A stretch of 64,000 nucleotides of DNA from Qipengyuania aestuarii (GCF_019711535.1 NZ_JAIGNP010000002.1:124001-188000), one strand, 5' to 3'; shown: positions 21,504 to 31,286, counted from the stretch's first letter. The notes: a model not told the origin generated them from the letters alone. Program-made: numbers and translations.

Positions 21504-21563
21504 GGCCTAGGGACCGCAGGCGCTTTGCCTGAAGCCCTTGGCGCCCGACTTAATTGATTTCGC

Positions 21564-21977
21564 TCAGCCCTCGTCCGCTTTGCGATAGGGCACGAAGTCG
21601 TCGAGGAAGATCACTCCGGAAAAGAAGTTCCCCGTGCGGCTGTAGGTCGTGATCTGATCGGTCCGGCAAAGCGATGTCGCGTCGAACTTCTTGATCACAA
21701 GATAATCGCCATCGTCGATCGAATCCGGGCTGCGGGTATAATTCACCCAGACCGTGTCCCCATCTTTGTAGACCAGGGCGGTGTCGTCGATTTGCGTGAG
21801 CGATTTGGAACCGAAGGTGCGGATGCAACGCTCCGGCTCGCCTGCTACGCGGCCTTCGAGCATTTTTGCCAGCTTCGCTTCGCCCCGGGTCTGGGCGGGC
21901 GCTTCAGCGGTTTGCGCAGCGACAGGGCCGGCCAGCGCGCCGATGGCTGCGGCGGAAAGGACAAGACGTTTCAACAT
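21564..21977 (-). CDS. Small exported protein of unknown function
   Basis: A 137-residue protein with a clear signal peptide ending PVAAQ and GGAGAAA upstream of the ATG. The mature part has two Cys (PERCIRTFG and TSLCRTDQ) likely to pair in the periplasm and a compact beta-rich pattern (ALVYKDGDTVWVNYTR). No known enzyme motif. It is convergent with nth. Confidence 0.7.
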   Translation of the reverse strand: MLKRLVLSAAAIGALAGPVAAQTAEAPAQTRGEAKLAKMLEGRVAGEPERCIRTFGSKSLTQIDDTALVYKDGDTVWVNYTRSPDSIDDGDYLVIKKFDATSLCRTDQITTYSRTGNFFSGVIFLDDFVPYRKADEG

Positions 21978-22060
21978 GATCGTTTCTCCAAATAGCCCAA
22001 CCTCGATCTCTTACATCCCAACGCCTGAACCGGCGATGAGTTGCCTTCTTGCTGCGACGG

Positions 22061-23488
22061 TCAGCCAGTACCGCCAACGGTGATGCCGTCGATCAGAAGC
22101 GTCGGCTGACCCACGCCCGCAGGCACGCTCTGGCCGCCCTTGCCGCAGATGCCGATGCCTTCGTCCAGCGTCATGTCATTGCCGATGCCCTTGACGCGTG
22201 TCAGCACGCTGGGCCCATCGCCGATCAGGGTCGCGCCCTTGATCGGGGCGACGATCTTGCCTTTCTCGACCTTATAAGCCTCGGTACATGCGAAGACGAA
22301 TTTGCCGCTGGTGATGTCGACCTGGCCGCCGCCGAAGCTGGTGGCATAAATGCCGTCGTCCACGCGGCTCAGCAGTTCGGCCGGATCGTCGTTCCCGCTC
22401 TGCATGAAAGTGTTGGTCATGCGCGGCATAGGTGCGTGCTGATAGCTTTCGCGGCGGCCGTTGCCCGTGGCTTCGACACCCATCAGGCGGGCGTTGAGGC
22501 GGTCCTGCATGTAGCCTTTGAGGATGCCGTCCTCGATCAGCACGGTTTCGCGGGTGGGGGTGCCTTCATCGTCGATGCTCAGCGAACCACGCCGTTCGGC
22601 CATGCTGCCATCGTCGACTACCGTCACGCCGGGGGCGGCCACGCGCTCCCCGATCCGGCCCGAAAAGGCGCTGGTGCCCTTGCGGTTGAAATCGCCTTCC
22701 AGCCCGTGCCCGACAGCTTCATGCAGCAAAACGCCCGGCCATCCCGGGCCGAGCAGAACCGTCTGTTCACCCGCCGGAGCAGCCACGCTGTCGAGATTGA
22801 CCAGCGCCTGGCGCACCGCTTCGTCGATCCCGCGCATCCACGCCCCTTCGTCGAATAGGCGGTCGTAAAGATAGCGGCCGCCAAGACCATAGAAACCCGT
22901 TTCGCGCCGTCCGTTCTGTTCCGCGACGACCTGGATGTTGAGCCGGACCAGCGGCCGGATGTCGCGCGCGATATGGCCATCGGGCCGCACGATCTCGATC
23001 ACGCCCCAGTTTGCCAGCAGGCTGGCGGAGACCTGCGCCACGCGCGGGTCCTTCGCTCTTGCAACAGCGTCGATCTTTTCGAGCAGGGCGACCTTTTCCT
23101 CGAACGGCACGAGATCGAGCGGGCACAGGTCGGTATAGAGATGGCGGTTGGTGCGCTCGGGCGGAGCGGCGAGAGGCTGACTTGTCGCATCGAGCAGCTT
23201 GAGCGTTTCGCCGGCGCGGGTGATCGCCGCCGCGCTCACCTCGTTCGCATGGGCAAAGCCCGTGGTCTCGCCAGAAACACCGCGCAGGCCAAAGCCCGAA
23301 TCGCGTGAATAGTCGGCGGTTTTCAGCCGTCCATCGTCGAAGCCAAAGGCTTCCGAAGCAATGAATTGCAGGTAGAGCTCGCCATCGTCGCACGGTGCCA
23401 GCAGCTTGGCGGTCAGTGCCTGGGCCTCGTCGGGCGAAAGCTTGTTGCCGTAAACGAGAGCGAGCGGATCGGTGAGCGGTTGGGTCAT
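22061..23488 (-). CDS. tldD: TldD family metalloprotease
   Basis: A 475-residue cytosolic zinc protease subunit. The motif HEAVGH at residues 256-261 gives the HExxxH zinc site, within GVLLHEAVGHGLEGDF. The glycine-rich C-terminal strands (GKFVFACTEAY..., TLIGDGPSVLTRVKGIGNDM) complete the fold. TldD normally works with TldE/PmbA to degrade unfolded peptides or mature modified peptides; the partner is not in the window. Confidence 0.95.
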   Translation of the reverse strand: MTQPLTDPLALVYGNKLSPDEAQALTAKLLAPCDDGELYLQFIASEAFGFDDGRLKTADYSRDSGFGLRGVSGETTGFAHANEVSAAAITRAGETLKLLDATSQPLAAPPERTNRHLYTDLCPLDLVPFEEKVALLEKIDAVARAKDPRVAQVSASLLANWGVIEIVRPDGHIARDIRPLVRLNIQVVAEQNGRRETGFYGLGGRYLYDRLFDEGAWMRGIDEAVRQALVNLDSVAAPAGEQTVLLGPGWPGVLLHEAVGHGLEGDFNRKGTSAFSGRIGERVAAPGVTVVDDGSMAERRGSLSIDDEGTPTRETVLIEDGILKGYMQDRLNARLMGVEATGNGRRESYQHAPMPRMTNTFMQSGNDDPAELLSRVDDGIYATSFGGGQVDITSGKFVFACTEAYKVEKGKIVAPIKGATLIGDGPSVLTRVKGIGNDMTLDEGIGICGKGGQSVPAGVGQPTLLIDGITVGGTG

Positions 23489-23600
23489 GCAAGGGAGATA
23501 GGCACGAACATGCGCCCCGTCACCCTTTCATGTCATGCTATTTCCATTGGAAAGGCGCGCGATACCGGCGCCTCTGCGACCCCCCGATCGCTCTGGCTTA

Positions 23601-23861
23601 TCAGGGGTGCCCCGGATCCGCGCCTTCGGAAATATCTTTAAGCAGCGACTGATCGACGCCGTCGGCGGGGCCGCCTTCGAGCACGAAGCGCCGGTCGCAA
23701 TAGCCGCAATCGACATAGCCATGTTCGTCGATCTCCAGATAGATCTTCGGATGGCCAAGCGCGGAAGGCTTGTAATTCTTGCCGCTGCGGATGTCGGTCG
23801 CGCCGTCGCACCATACGCGGCGGGTGGTGACCTTGGACACTTCGGGTGGGGGCAGACTCAT
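23601..23861 (-). CDS. zf-CHCC zinc-finger protein
   Basis: An 86-residue protein starting MSLPPPEVSKVTTRRVWCDG. The segment GHPKIYLEIDEHGYVDCGYCDRRFVL gives the His-Cys-Cys arrangement of the zf-CHCC domain, related to the NDUFS6 subunit of complex I. A longer frame upstream was rejected because residue composition changes before this Met. The role is presumably in complex I or zinc binding, by family resemblance. Confidence 0.8.
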   Translation of the reverse strand: MSLPPPEVSKVTTRRVWCDGATDIRSGKNYKPSALGHPKIYLEIDEHGYVDCGYCDRRFVLEGGPADGVDQSLLKDISEGADPGHP

Positions 23862-23908
23862 GGCAGTGCCGATAATGGGTTTTTTCGAACCGCTCAAGCG
23901 CCTAGGGC

Positions 23909-24853
23909 ATGGGCATGACCACACCTCCTGCAATTCGCATCGACAATCTCGTCAAACGTTACGCGCCCAGCGGCCCGGGAGACGAGGGCAAGCTGGCGCT
24001 CAAGGGCGTGAGCTTCGATGTGCCGCAAGGCGGTGTGTTCGGCCTGCTGGGCCCCAATGGCGCAGGCAAGTCCACCATCATAAATATCCTCGCTGGCCTT
24101 GTGCGAAAGACCAGTGGCAGTGCCGAAATCTGGGGTTTCGACACCGACGACAATCCGCGCAATGCCAAGCGTTCGATCGGCATCGTCCCGCAGGAAATCG
24201 TCTTCGATCCCTTCTTCACGCCCTTCGAGGTGCTGGAGAACCAGGGCGGCTTCTACGGCATTCCCAAGGCGGACCGGCGCAGCGAGGATCTGCTTGCAGC
24301 AGTGCATCTGTCGGACAAGCGCGATGCCTATGCGCGCACGCTGTCGGGCGGGATGAAACGCCGTCTACTGATCGCCAAGGCCATGGTCCATTCACCGCCG
24401 ATCCTGGTGCTCGACGAGCCAACCGCGGGTGTGGACGTGGAACTGCGCCGCCAGCTGTGGGAATTGGTGCAGGAACTGAATGCGGAGGGCGTGACCGTGG
24501 TTCTCACCACCCATTACCTCGAAGAAGCCGAGCAATTGTGCGACCGGATCGCGATCATCAACCACGGCGAACTGATCGCCAACAAGCCGACGCGCGAACT
24601 GGTGGGGATGGCGCGCGAAAAGATCGTGTCCGTCAGCGTCGACAAGGATCTCGGCGGCCCGGTCATGGAAGAAGCTTTCCTCAAGGCGGAAGTGGTCGGC
24701 GAACGCCGGCTCGACATCACCTATGACCGCGACAAGACCAGCGCCGGTCAGGTCCTCGCGCTGGTCCAGTCACATGGGTACGCCATCGAGGATGTGACCA
24801 CCCGCGAAGCCGATCTGGAAGATGTGTTCGTGCAGCTGACGGGCGCGGGCTGA
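23909..24853 (+). CDS. ABC transporter ATP-binding protein (ABC-2 type), permease not adjacent
   Basis: A 314-residue ATPase. Walker A is GPNGAGKST, the signature is LSGGMKRRLLIAKAMV, Walker B is ILVLDEPTAGVD and the H-loop is LTTHYLEEAEQLC. The C-terminal extension (from about residue 225) is that of ABC-2 exporters. No ABC-2 permease gene follows; the next gene is on the other strand. The permease must be elsewhere or the ATPase acts without one. Confidence 0.85.
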   Translation: MGMTTPPAIRIDNLVKRYAPSGPGDEGKLALKGVSFDVPQGGVFGLLGPNGAGKSTIINILAGLVRKTSGSAEIWGFDTDDNPRNAKRSIGIVPQEIVFDPFFTPFEVLENQGGFYGIPKADRRSEDLLAAVHLSDKRDAYARTLSGGMKRRLLIAKAMVHSPPILVLDEPTAGVDVELRRQLWELVQELNAEGVTVVLTTHYLEEAEQLCDRIAIINHGELIANKPTRELVGMAREKIVSVSVDKDLGGPVMEEAFLKAEVVGERRLDITYDRDKTSAGQVLALVQSHGYAIEDVTTREADLEDVFVQLTGAG

Positions 24854-24872
24854 CCCGCGCCACCTTTATCTT

Positions 24873-25061
24873 TCAGCCGAAATAGCGGCGGCCCAGCCCG
24901 GCGTCCTTCACCTGAAGCACGTCCCAGACATTCGGCTCGATCTCCTCCATCGGGGTTTTGCAGCAGACGCATTTGCCTACGTGCATGCCCCCGGCCTTGC
25001 GCTTGTTTGCGACATCGACCGAATGGCGCCCGAAGGCGCAGGCGAGCAGACCCACTTTCAT
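24873..25061 (-). CDS. Small Cys-rich protein
   Basis: A 62-residue protein with GGAGGG before the ATG. The segment GKCVCCKTPMEEIEPNVWDV holds three Cys in a short loop that could bind zinc, preceded by LLACAFGRHS. It somewhat resembles DUF1660 small proteins. Function unknown. It lies between, and opposite to, two plus-strand genes. Confidence 0.55.
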   Translation of the reverse strand: MKVGLLACAFGRHSVDVANKRKAGGMHVGKCVCCKTPMEEIEPNVWDVLQVKDAGLGRRYFG

Positions 25062-25203
25062 AATTTTCGACCCTCCAAGATCCCGTAGGCCCCCACGATT
25101 CCCTGTCGAATCGCGGCATAGCGTTCTGCAGCCCCATTTTAACCATATTTCGGCGAATCGTTCTGTGCTTGCCGCGGTGCGAAGTCGTCGCCATGACAGC
25201 CCG

Positions 25204-26787
25204 ATGACCGAAGCATACGACGTCCTTGTCATCGGATCCGGCGCGGCCGGCCTGACTGCCGCACTCGAACTGGCACAGACCAAGAAAGTGCTGGTGCTGG
25301 CCAAGGGCAAGCTCGACAGCGGATCCACCGCCTGGGCGCAGGGCGGCATCGCGGCCGTGCTCGATACCGGGGATACTTTCGAAAACCACATTCGCGATAC
25401 GATGGTCGCGGGCGCTGGCCTGAACGATCTCGAAACGGTGGAATTCGTCATCGAACGCGCGCCTGCCGCGATCGACCGGCTGTGCGAACTGGGCGTTCCG
25501 TTCAACCGCGAGGAAGGCGATCTTCATCTCACGCGCGAGGGCGGACATTCGCATCGCCGCATTGTCCATGTGAACGATGCGACCGGCTGGGCCGTCCAGG
25601 CCGCGCTGCTCAAGGCGGCGGAGGAAAATCCGAATATCACCCTGCTGCCGCACCAGAGCTGTGTCGATCTCATCACCGGCCGCAACCAGCAGGACTATTC
25701 GGGATCCGGCCGCGTGTGGGGCGCCTATGCGCTGGACGAGAAGAGCGGAAAGGTCGTGGCGCATGTCGCGCGGGCCACCGTGCTGGCCGCTGGCGGGGCG
25801 GGGCGCGTCTATCTTTTCTCCACTGCGCCGCGCGGCGCGACGGGCGACGGCATCGCCATGGCCTGGCGCGCTGGCGCTCGCGTCTCCAATATGGAGATGA
25901 TGCAGTTCCACCCCACCTGCCTCTATAATCTGGAGGTGAAGAACTTCCTCATTACCGAGGCCGTGCGCGGGGAAGGCGGCCATTTGCTCAACCCGGTTAC
26001 GGGCGAGCGGTACATGGAAAAATATGATCCGGAACGCATGGAACTGGCGCCGCGCGATATCGTGGCCCGCGCCAATGACGACCAGATCAAGCGCTACGGC
26101 CTCGACTACGTCCATCTCGACATCAGTCATCAGCCGCCCGAATTCGTGAAGGAACATTTCCCCACGATCCACGAGAAGCTGCTTGGCCTCGGCATCGACA
26201 TGACCACGGGGCCGATCCCGGTCGTGCCCGCGCAGCATTATACCTGCGGCGGGGTCAAGATCGGCCTCGACGCCAAGACCGATCTGCCCGGGCTCTGGGC
26301 GGCGGGCGAATGCACCGAGAGCGGTCTGCATGGCGCGAACCGGCTGGCGTCGAACAGTCTTCTCGAATGCTTCGTGTTTGGAGAAGCTGCGGCCAAGGGC
26401 ATCCTCGAATGCTGGGACAGGCTGGACGAACCGCCCGCCATCCTGCCGTGGGACGAAAGCCGCGTGACCGATTCCGACGAGGAAGTGGTGATCAAGCAGA
26501 ACTGGACCGAAATCCGCCGTTTCATGTGGAATTACGTCGGCATCGTGCGGACCACCAAGCGGCTGGAGCGCGCCGCCCACCGTATCCGCATGCTGCGCGA
26601 CGAGGTGGAGGATTATTACGGCCACTTCCGCGTGACGACCGACCTCATCGAACTGCGCAATCTGCTCGAATGTGCCGATCTCATCGTGACCAGCGCGTTG
26701 AAGCGGCGCGAGAGCCGTGGGTTGCAGTTCATTCTGGATTATCCCGAGACCGATCCCGTCGCGCACGATACGGTGCTGATTCCCTAA
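25204..26787 (+). CDS. nadB: L-aspartate oxidase
   Basis: A 527-residue FAD enzyme that oxidises L-aspartate to iminoaspartate, the first step of de novo NAD synthesis. The N-terminal FAD site is VLVIGSGAAGLTAALELA; further family signatures are GGIAAVLDTGDTFENHI, REGGHSHRRIVH and the second dinucleotide motif LWAAGECTESGLHGANRLASNSLLEC. The ATG at 25204 directly precedes the flavin motif; an open frame extends further upstream but looks non-coding. nadA and nadC are not in the window. Confidence 0.95.
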   Translation: MTEAYDVLVIGSGAAGLTAALELAQTKKVLVLAKGKLDSGSTAWAQGGIAAVLDTGDTFENHIRDTMVAGAGLNDLETVEFVIERAPAAIDRLCELGVPFNREEGDLHLTREGGHSHRRIVHVNDATGWAVQAALLKAAEENPNITLLPHQSCVDLITGRNQQDYSGSGRVWGAYALDEKSGKVVAHVARATVLAAGGAGRVYLFSTAPRGATGDGIAMAWRAGARVSNMEMMQFHPTCLYNLEVKNFLITEAVRGEGGHLLNPVTGERYMEKYDPERMELAPRDIVARANDDQIKRYGLDYVHLDISHQPPEFVKEHFPTIHEKLLGLGIDMTTGPIPVVPAQHYTCGGVKIGLDAKTDLPGLWAAGECTESGLHGANRLASNSLLECFVFGEAAAKGILECWDRLDEPPAILPWDESRVTDSDEEVVIKQNWTEIRRFMWNYVGIVRTTKRLERAAHRIRMLRDEVEDYYGHFRVTTDLIELRNLLECADLIVTSALKRRESRGLQFILDYPETDPVAHDTVLIP

Positions 26788-26796
26788 AGAGAGGCA

Positions 26797-26822
26797 GCCG
26801 CTGCAAGATGGCGGCGTTTCTT
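26797..26822 (+). terminator. Weak intrinsic terminator after nadB
   Basis: GCCGC and GCGGC arms (26797-26801 and 26811-26815) with a 9-base loop, followed by a T-rich run. The stem is short, so the call is tentative. Confidence 0.35.
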
Positions 26823-26856
26823 TCCCGGGGCCGGAAAGCACCCTAAGGGGCAGCGG

Positions 26857-27693
26857 ATGCGATTCTACAAGGCGACCTCCTTTCTGTTTCCCCGCAGCTA
26901 TGCGGCGCGGATGTTCACATTGTGCTTCGGAGCGGTGCATGTGCCGATTGTTGCCTTCCTGATCTTCGCGGCCATTCGCGGGGACTGGCAATGGAGCATC
27001 TTTTTCGTTCTGCTGGTAGCGACAGTGATGGGAAGCGCCATGGGAATTGTGGGGATATGGGGACTGCTGGCGCCCGTGGGCGAAGCGACCCGCTCGCTGC
27101 GGGCCCTGCGCGACGGCGATCTCGACCGGCCGGTTCCCGTCGGCGGGAGCGATATGGCGGGCGAACTGCTCGAATCCGTGGCCCACGCTGTGCGCTCCAC
27201 CCGGGAAAGGCTGACCGATCTGGAGGGCCTAGCGACGACCGACAGCCTGACGGGTCTCGCCAACCGCCGGGGTTTTCTTGAAGCCCTCGAAAGGCGGGGA
27301 GACGTGGAAGGCGCGCTCGCCATTCTCGATGGCGACAATTTCAAACGGATCAATGATGCGCACGGTCATCTGCAGGGCGACCGGGTCCTGCGCGCGATGG
27401 CGCAGCGCCTCGCCACCAGCATGTCAGGCGGCGAAGTCGTCGCCCGCTGGGGCGGAGACGAATTCGTGGTCTTCTTTCCGGACTGCACGATGGAGGAGGC
27501 CGCTTACCGCCTCGACCGGCTTCGTTATTCGATGCGGTGGCGGCCGCTGGCTGAAGTCGACGGCCAGCGGGTCTCCTTTTCCTTTGGCCTGACCCCGATC
27601 GATGCAGCCGATGCCGGGCAATTCGATGCAGCCATCAAGCGGGCCGATGAAGCTCTCTATCGCGAAAAGCGGGGGCGGGCCGAAACTGCCTGA
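26857..27693 (+). CDS. Membrane-bound diguanylate cyclase
   Basis: A 278-residue protein with two membrane helices (about 22-40 and 47-72), a HAMP-like linker and a GGDEF domain. The active-site motif is WGGDEFVVFF (GGDEF at 199-203) and metal-binding ILDGDNFKRIND precedes it. The RxxD inhibitory site normally five residues before GGDEF is absent, so product inhibition is unlikely. It should make cyclic di-GMP. No periplasmic sensor domain is present between the two helices. Confidence 0.88.
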   Translation: MRFYKATSFLFPRSYAARMFTLCFGAVHVPIVAFLIFAAIRGDWQWSIFFVLLVATVMGSAMGIVGIWGLLAPVGEATRSLRALRDGDLDRPVPVGGSDMAGELLESVAHAVRSTRERLTDLEGLATTDSLTGLANRRGFLEALERRGDVEGALAILDGDNFKRINDAHGHLQGDRVLRAMAQRLATSMSGGEVVARWGGDEFVVFFPDCTMEEAAYRLDRLRYSMRWRPLAEVDGQRVSFSFGLTPIDAADAGQFDAAIKRADEALYREKRGRAETA

Positions 27694-27802
27694 CGCTGCG
27701 GTCGGCAGCCTCAGAGAGTTTGCATAGTCCCGCATCCTGACGCACACCTTTGCGGCATATGCGGCGTGGCCCTTTCTGCCACCAGCCCCGAGGGAGAACG
27801 AC

Positions 27803-28696
27803 GTGCCAAAGGCAACAGCAAACGGGATCGAGATATATTACGAAGAACAGGGCGATCCGTCGGCCCCGGCGATGCTGCTCATCATGGGCTTCGGAGCGCA
27901 GCTGACCCTGTGGCCGGATGAGCTGGTCGACGAACTTGCCGGCAAGGGCTTCCGCGTCATCCGCTACGATAATCGCGACATCGGCCTCAGCCACAAGTTC
28001 GACGGGGTGAAGGCGCCGGGCCTCGTCAAGATGACGGTGATGGGAAAGCTCGGGCTCATGCCCAAGGTCCCTTACACGCTGGCGGATATGGCGGCCGATG
28101 CCGTGGGTCTGCTCGATGCGCTCGGCATCGCCAAGGCGCATATCGTCGGCGCGAGCATGGGCGGGATGATCGCGCAGCATGTCGCGGCCAAATATCCCGA
28201 TCGCTGCCTCAGCTTCACGCAGGTTTTCTCGACCACCGGCAATCCGCGGCTTCCCGCGGCGAAGAAGGAGGCGCTGCAGGCGCTGGTCACGCGCCCCAAG
28301 AGCGATGAGGAAGAGGCGCTGGTCGAACATGGCATCATGCTGGCGCGTACCATCGGTTCGCCGGGCTATCCTTCGGCGGAAGAGCGCCTGCGCGACCGTA
28401 CCCTGACCAGCGTACGCCGCAATTACTATCCCGAAGGGCCGACCCGGCACCTTTCCGCCATTGTAGCCGACGGGGACCGCAGCGCGATGCTGCGCGAGAT
28501 CACCGTGCCGACGCTGGTACTGCATGGCGAGGACGACCCGCTCGTTCCCTGCGAGGGCGGGCGCGATACGGCGGCCTGTATTCCCGGTGCGAGACTCAAG
28601 ACCATTCCGGGCTGGGGTCACGACCTCCCCCTGGAGCTGGTGGACGAACTCGCGGGCCAAATCGCCGCGCATGCCAAGGGAGCGAGCGCCGCCTGA
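27803..28696 (+). CDS. Alpha/beta hydrolase
   Basis: A 297-residue hydrolase with a GTG start. The nucleophile elbow is GASMGG, the acid is in LHGEDDPLVP and the His in PGWGHDLP. The N-terminus (ANGIEIYYEEQGDPSAPAMLLIMGFG) matches esterase/epoxide hydrolase-like members. Substrate unknown. Confidence 0.85.
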   Translation: MPKATANGIEIYYEEQGDPSAPAMLLIMGFGAQLTLWPDELVDELAGKGFRVIRYDNRDIGLSHKFDGVKAPGLVKMTVMGKLGLMPKVPYTLADMAADAVGLLDALGIAKAHIVGASMGGMIAQHVAAKYPDRCLSFTQVFSTTGNPRLPAAKKEALQALVTRPKSDEEEALVEHGIMLARTIGSPGYPSAEERLRDRTLTSVRRNYYPEGPTRHLSAIVADGDRSAMLREITVPTLVLHGEDDPLVPCEGGRDTAACIPGARLKTIPGWGHDLPLELVDELAGQIAAHAKGASAA

Positions 28697-29243
28697 CGCC
28701 TGCCTGGCGCGGCGTATCCCCGGGCTGAATATAGCGCTCGGACACGCAAGCCGCAGCGTCAGCGGGCGCTATCGGAGAACGATCGCCGATTCCAAAATTG
28801 CGCCCCGAGATTCGATTGAGTCGCAAGCCGACAGTATAATTTTTGCCCGCAAAATTTTTTACACGACTGCATTTTTGGGCTTGCGAAACCGCTCAGTCCA
28901 GCTTGGTCCACGCGTCGCTGCCCGGCCTCATGGCGCTGGCTCAGCATCGATGCGGCAAATCGAGCTTAAAATTCACTTACCCCCCTTGCGCCGGACTCGC
29001 GTCTGATTCACTATTTAGTGGTCGGTTGCCCGGGGGTACCCACTAGACCTAGGTTTGAGCGCGTTTCTCCCCATATGGAGAGTTCGGCAGTTCGCCTTCG
29101 GTCTGTGGAGAAAAAGGGGAGAAGTTTTCGCCCCGTCCCATGGCTCCCGGTGCTAGGCAGGACGGCAGTTCGCCGACTCGAACACATAGTGAACGGCGGG
29201 CCTTGCCCCGACCGCTCAACGAACAGATGGAACGGTGGGCACA
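28697..29243. other. Regulatory region upstream of nrdA
   Basis: About 550 bp with no gene. It includes an AT-rich tract around 28830-28880 with a TATAAT element (28833 region), the paired NrdR-like sites listed separately, and a DnaA-box-like TGTGGAGAA just downstream of them. The rest shows nothing I can name. Confidence 0.45.
29009..29055 (+). promoter_or_regulatory. Candidate pair of NrdR boxes before nrdA
   Basis: CACTATTTAGTG (29009-29020) is a near-perfect palindrome, and CACTAGACCTAGG begins at 29041, 32 bp further on, about three helical turns. NrdR binds paired palindromic boxes with this spacing upstream of ribonucleotide reductase genes. The first box fits the CACTAtatTAGTG type well; the second is weaker. 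Confidence 0.5.
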
Positions 29244-31286
29244 ATGGATTTCAAAGGCGGAGACGAAGCGGCGATGGGACTCGATCTGGACACGCATGAC
29301 ACAGCTGAGGACAGCACGCCCGCAAAGACCGAATCCGCCAAAACCGATAAGGCAATGAACATGGCGAAGCAGGATCAGGGCAGCGAAGAACTCGTCGCCG
29401 ACAAGGCCGGACAGGCAATGGCGGGTGCCATGGCCGAAGTCGCCAAGGCTGCGGTCAAGGAAGACAGCAAGAAGGTGCTCGACCGCCGGTTCGACGTGAA
29501 AACGGACAGCAGCCGCGACGATCTGCTGACCGAATTCGGCAAGGAAACGCTGGAAGATCGTTATCTGCTGCCGGGTGAAAGCTATCAGGATCTGTTCGCC
29601 CGCGTCGCCGATGCGTTCGCCGACGATGCCGATCATGCCCAGCGCCTGTATGATTATATCTCCAAGCTGTGGTTCATGCCCGCAACGCCCGTGCTGTCGA
29701 ACGGCGGCACCCAGCGCGGCCTGCCGATCTCCTGCTACCTCAACTCGGTGAGCGACAGCCTCGACGGGATCGTCAACACGTGGAACGAGAACGTGTGGCT
29801 TGCCTCCAAGGGCGGCGGCATCGGCACCTATTGGGGCAATGTACGCGGCATCGGCGAGCCGGTCGGCCTCAACGGCAAGACCAGCGGCATCATTCCCTTC
29901 GTCCGCGTGATGGACAGCCTGACGCTGGCGATCAGCCAGGGCTCGCTGCGCCGCGGTTCGGCCGCCTGCTACATCGACATCACCCACCCGGAAATCGAGG
30001 AGTTCCTCGAAATCCGCAAGCCGTCGGGCGATTTCAACCGCAAGGCGCTGAACCTGCACCACGGCGTGCTGCTGACCGATGCCTTCATGGAAGCGGTCCG
30101 CAATGGCGAGGAATTCGACCTTCTCTCCCCGCGTGACGGTTCGGTCCGCAAGACCGTGGATGCCCGCGGCCTGTTCCAGAAGCTGGTGGAAACCCGCCTT
30201 GCCACGGGCGAGCCCTACATCGTCTTCTCCGATACGGTGAACCGCATGATGCCCAAGCATCACCGTGATCTGGGTCTGAAGGTATCCACCTCGAACCTGT
30301 GCGCCGAAATCACCCTGCCGACCGGCATCGACCATCTCGGCAACGATCGCACCGCCGTGTGCTGCCTGTCCTCGCTCAACATCGAGAAGTGGGACGAATG
30401 GAATGCGGACAAGCAGTTCATCGAGGACGTCATGCGCTTCCTCGACAACGTGCTGCAGAATTACATCGACCGCGCGCCCGAAGAAATGGCCCGTGCGAAG
30501 TATTCCGCATCACGTGAACGCAGCGTCGGCCTCGGCGTGATGGGCTTTCACTCCTTCCTCCAGCAGAAGGGCATCGGCTTCGAAAGCCCGATGGCCAAGG
30601 TCTGGAACCTGAAGATGTTCAAGCACATCCAGTCCAAGGCTTCCGAAGCATCGATGGTGCTGGCGCAGGAACGCGGCGCCTGCCCCGATGCCGAAGAGAT
30701 GGGCGCGATGGAACGCTTCAGCTGCAAGATGGCGATCGCGCCGACCGCGTCGATTTCGATCATCTGCGGCGGCACCAGCGCCTGCATCGAACCGATCCCG
30801 GCCAATATCTATACCCACAAGACGCTCTCGGGCAGCTTCGTGGTGAAGAACCCCTATCTGGAAAAGCTGCTCGACAAGAAGAGCAAGAATTCGACCGCGA
30901 TCTGGAATTCGATCCTCGAAAAGGCGGGCAGCGTCCAGCATCTCGACTTCCTGACGCCGGAAGAAAAGGCCACTTTCAAGACCAGCTTCGAAATCGACCA
31001 GCGCTGGCTGCTCGAATTCGCTGGCGACCGTGCGCCCTATATCGATCAGGCGCAGTCGCTGAACCTGTTCATCCCGGCCGATGTCGACAAATGGGACCTG
31101 ATGATGCTGCACTTCCAGGCGTGGGAAAAGGGCATCAAGTCGCTCTATTATCTCCGCTCGAAGAGCGTGCAGCGCGCCGGTTTCGCCGGCGGCGTGGAAG
31201 CGGACAACACCGCCGATGCCGCGAAATACGAACTGGCCGCGGGCGGTGAGCAGACAGATTACGAGGAATGCCTCGCCTGTCAGTAA
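29244..31286 (+). CDS. nrdA: Ribonucleoside-diphosphate reductase subunit alpha, class Ia
   Basis: A 680-residue catalytic subunit that reduces NDPs to dNDPs. Visible elements are the substrate-site segment ATPVLSNGGTQRGLPISCYLN with its catalytic Cys, the loop Cys-Glu pair in STSNLCAEITLP, and the C-terminal redox pair ECLACQ. No N-terminal ATP-cone is evident, so the overall activity site may be missing. The ATG at 29244 is preferred to GTG at 29235. The beta subunit gene is 3.7 kb away on the same strand, an unusual gap. Confidence 0.94.
   Translation: MDFKGGDEAAMGLDLDTHDTAEDSTPAKTESAKTDKAMNMAKQDQGSEELVADKAGQAMAGAMAEVAKAAVKEDSKKVLDRRFDVKTDSSRDDLLTEFGKETLEDRYLLPGESYQDLFARVADAFADDADHAQRLYDYISKLWFMPATPVLSNGGTQRGLPISCYLNSVSDSLDGIVNTWNENVWLASKGGGIGTYWGNVRGIGEPVGLNGKTSGIIPFVRVMDSLTLAISQGSLRRGSAACYIDITHPEIEEFLEIRKPSGDFNRKALNLHHGVLLTDAFMEAVRNGEEFDLLSPRDGSVRKTVDARGLFQKLVETRLATGEPYIVFSDTVNRMMPKHHRDLGLKVSTSNLCAEITLPTGIDHLGNDRTAVCCLSSLNIEKWDEWNADKQFIEDVMRFLDNVLQNYIDRAPEEMARAKYSASRERSVGLGVMGFHSFLQQKGIGFESPMAKVWNLKMFKHIQSKASEASMVLAQERGACPDAEEMGAMERFSCKMAIAPTASISIICGGTSACIEPIPANIYTHKTLSGSFVVKNPYLEKLLDKKSKNSTAIWNSILEKAGSVQHLDFLTPEEKATFKTSFEIDQRWLLEFAGDRAPYIDQAQSLNLFIPADVDKWDLMMLHFQAWEKGIKSLYYLRSKSVQRAGFAGGVEADNTADAAKYELAAGGEQTDYEECLACQ

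Noticed and set aside
24748..27186. 812-residue minus-strand frame opposite nadB
   Set aside because: nadB carries clear FAD motifs on the plus strand; the antisense frame has no recognisable domain.
29090..29120. DnaA box before nrdA
   Set aside because: Only one mismatched box (TGTGGAGAA) is visible, so no claim of DnaA control is made.
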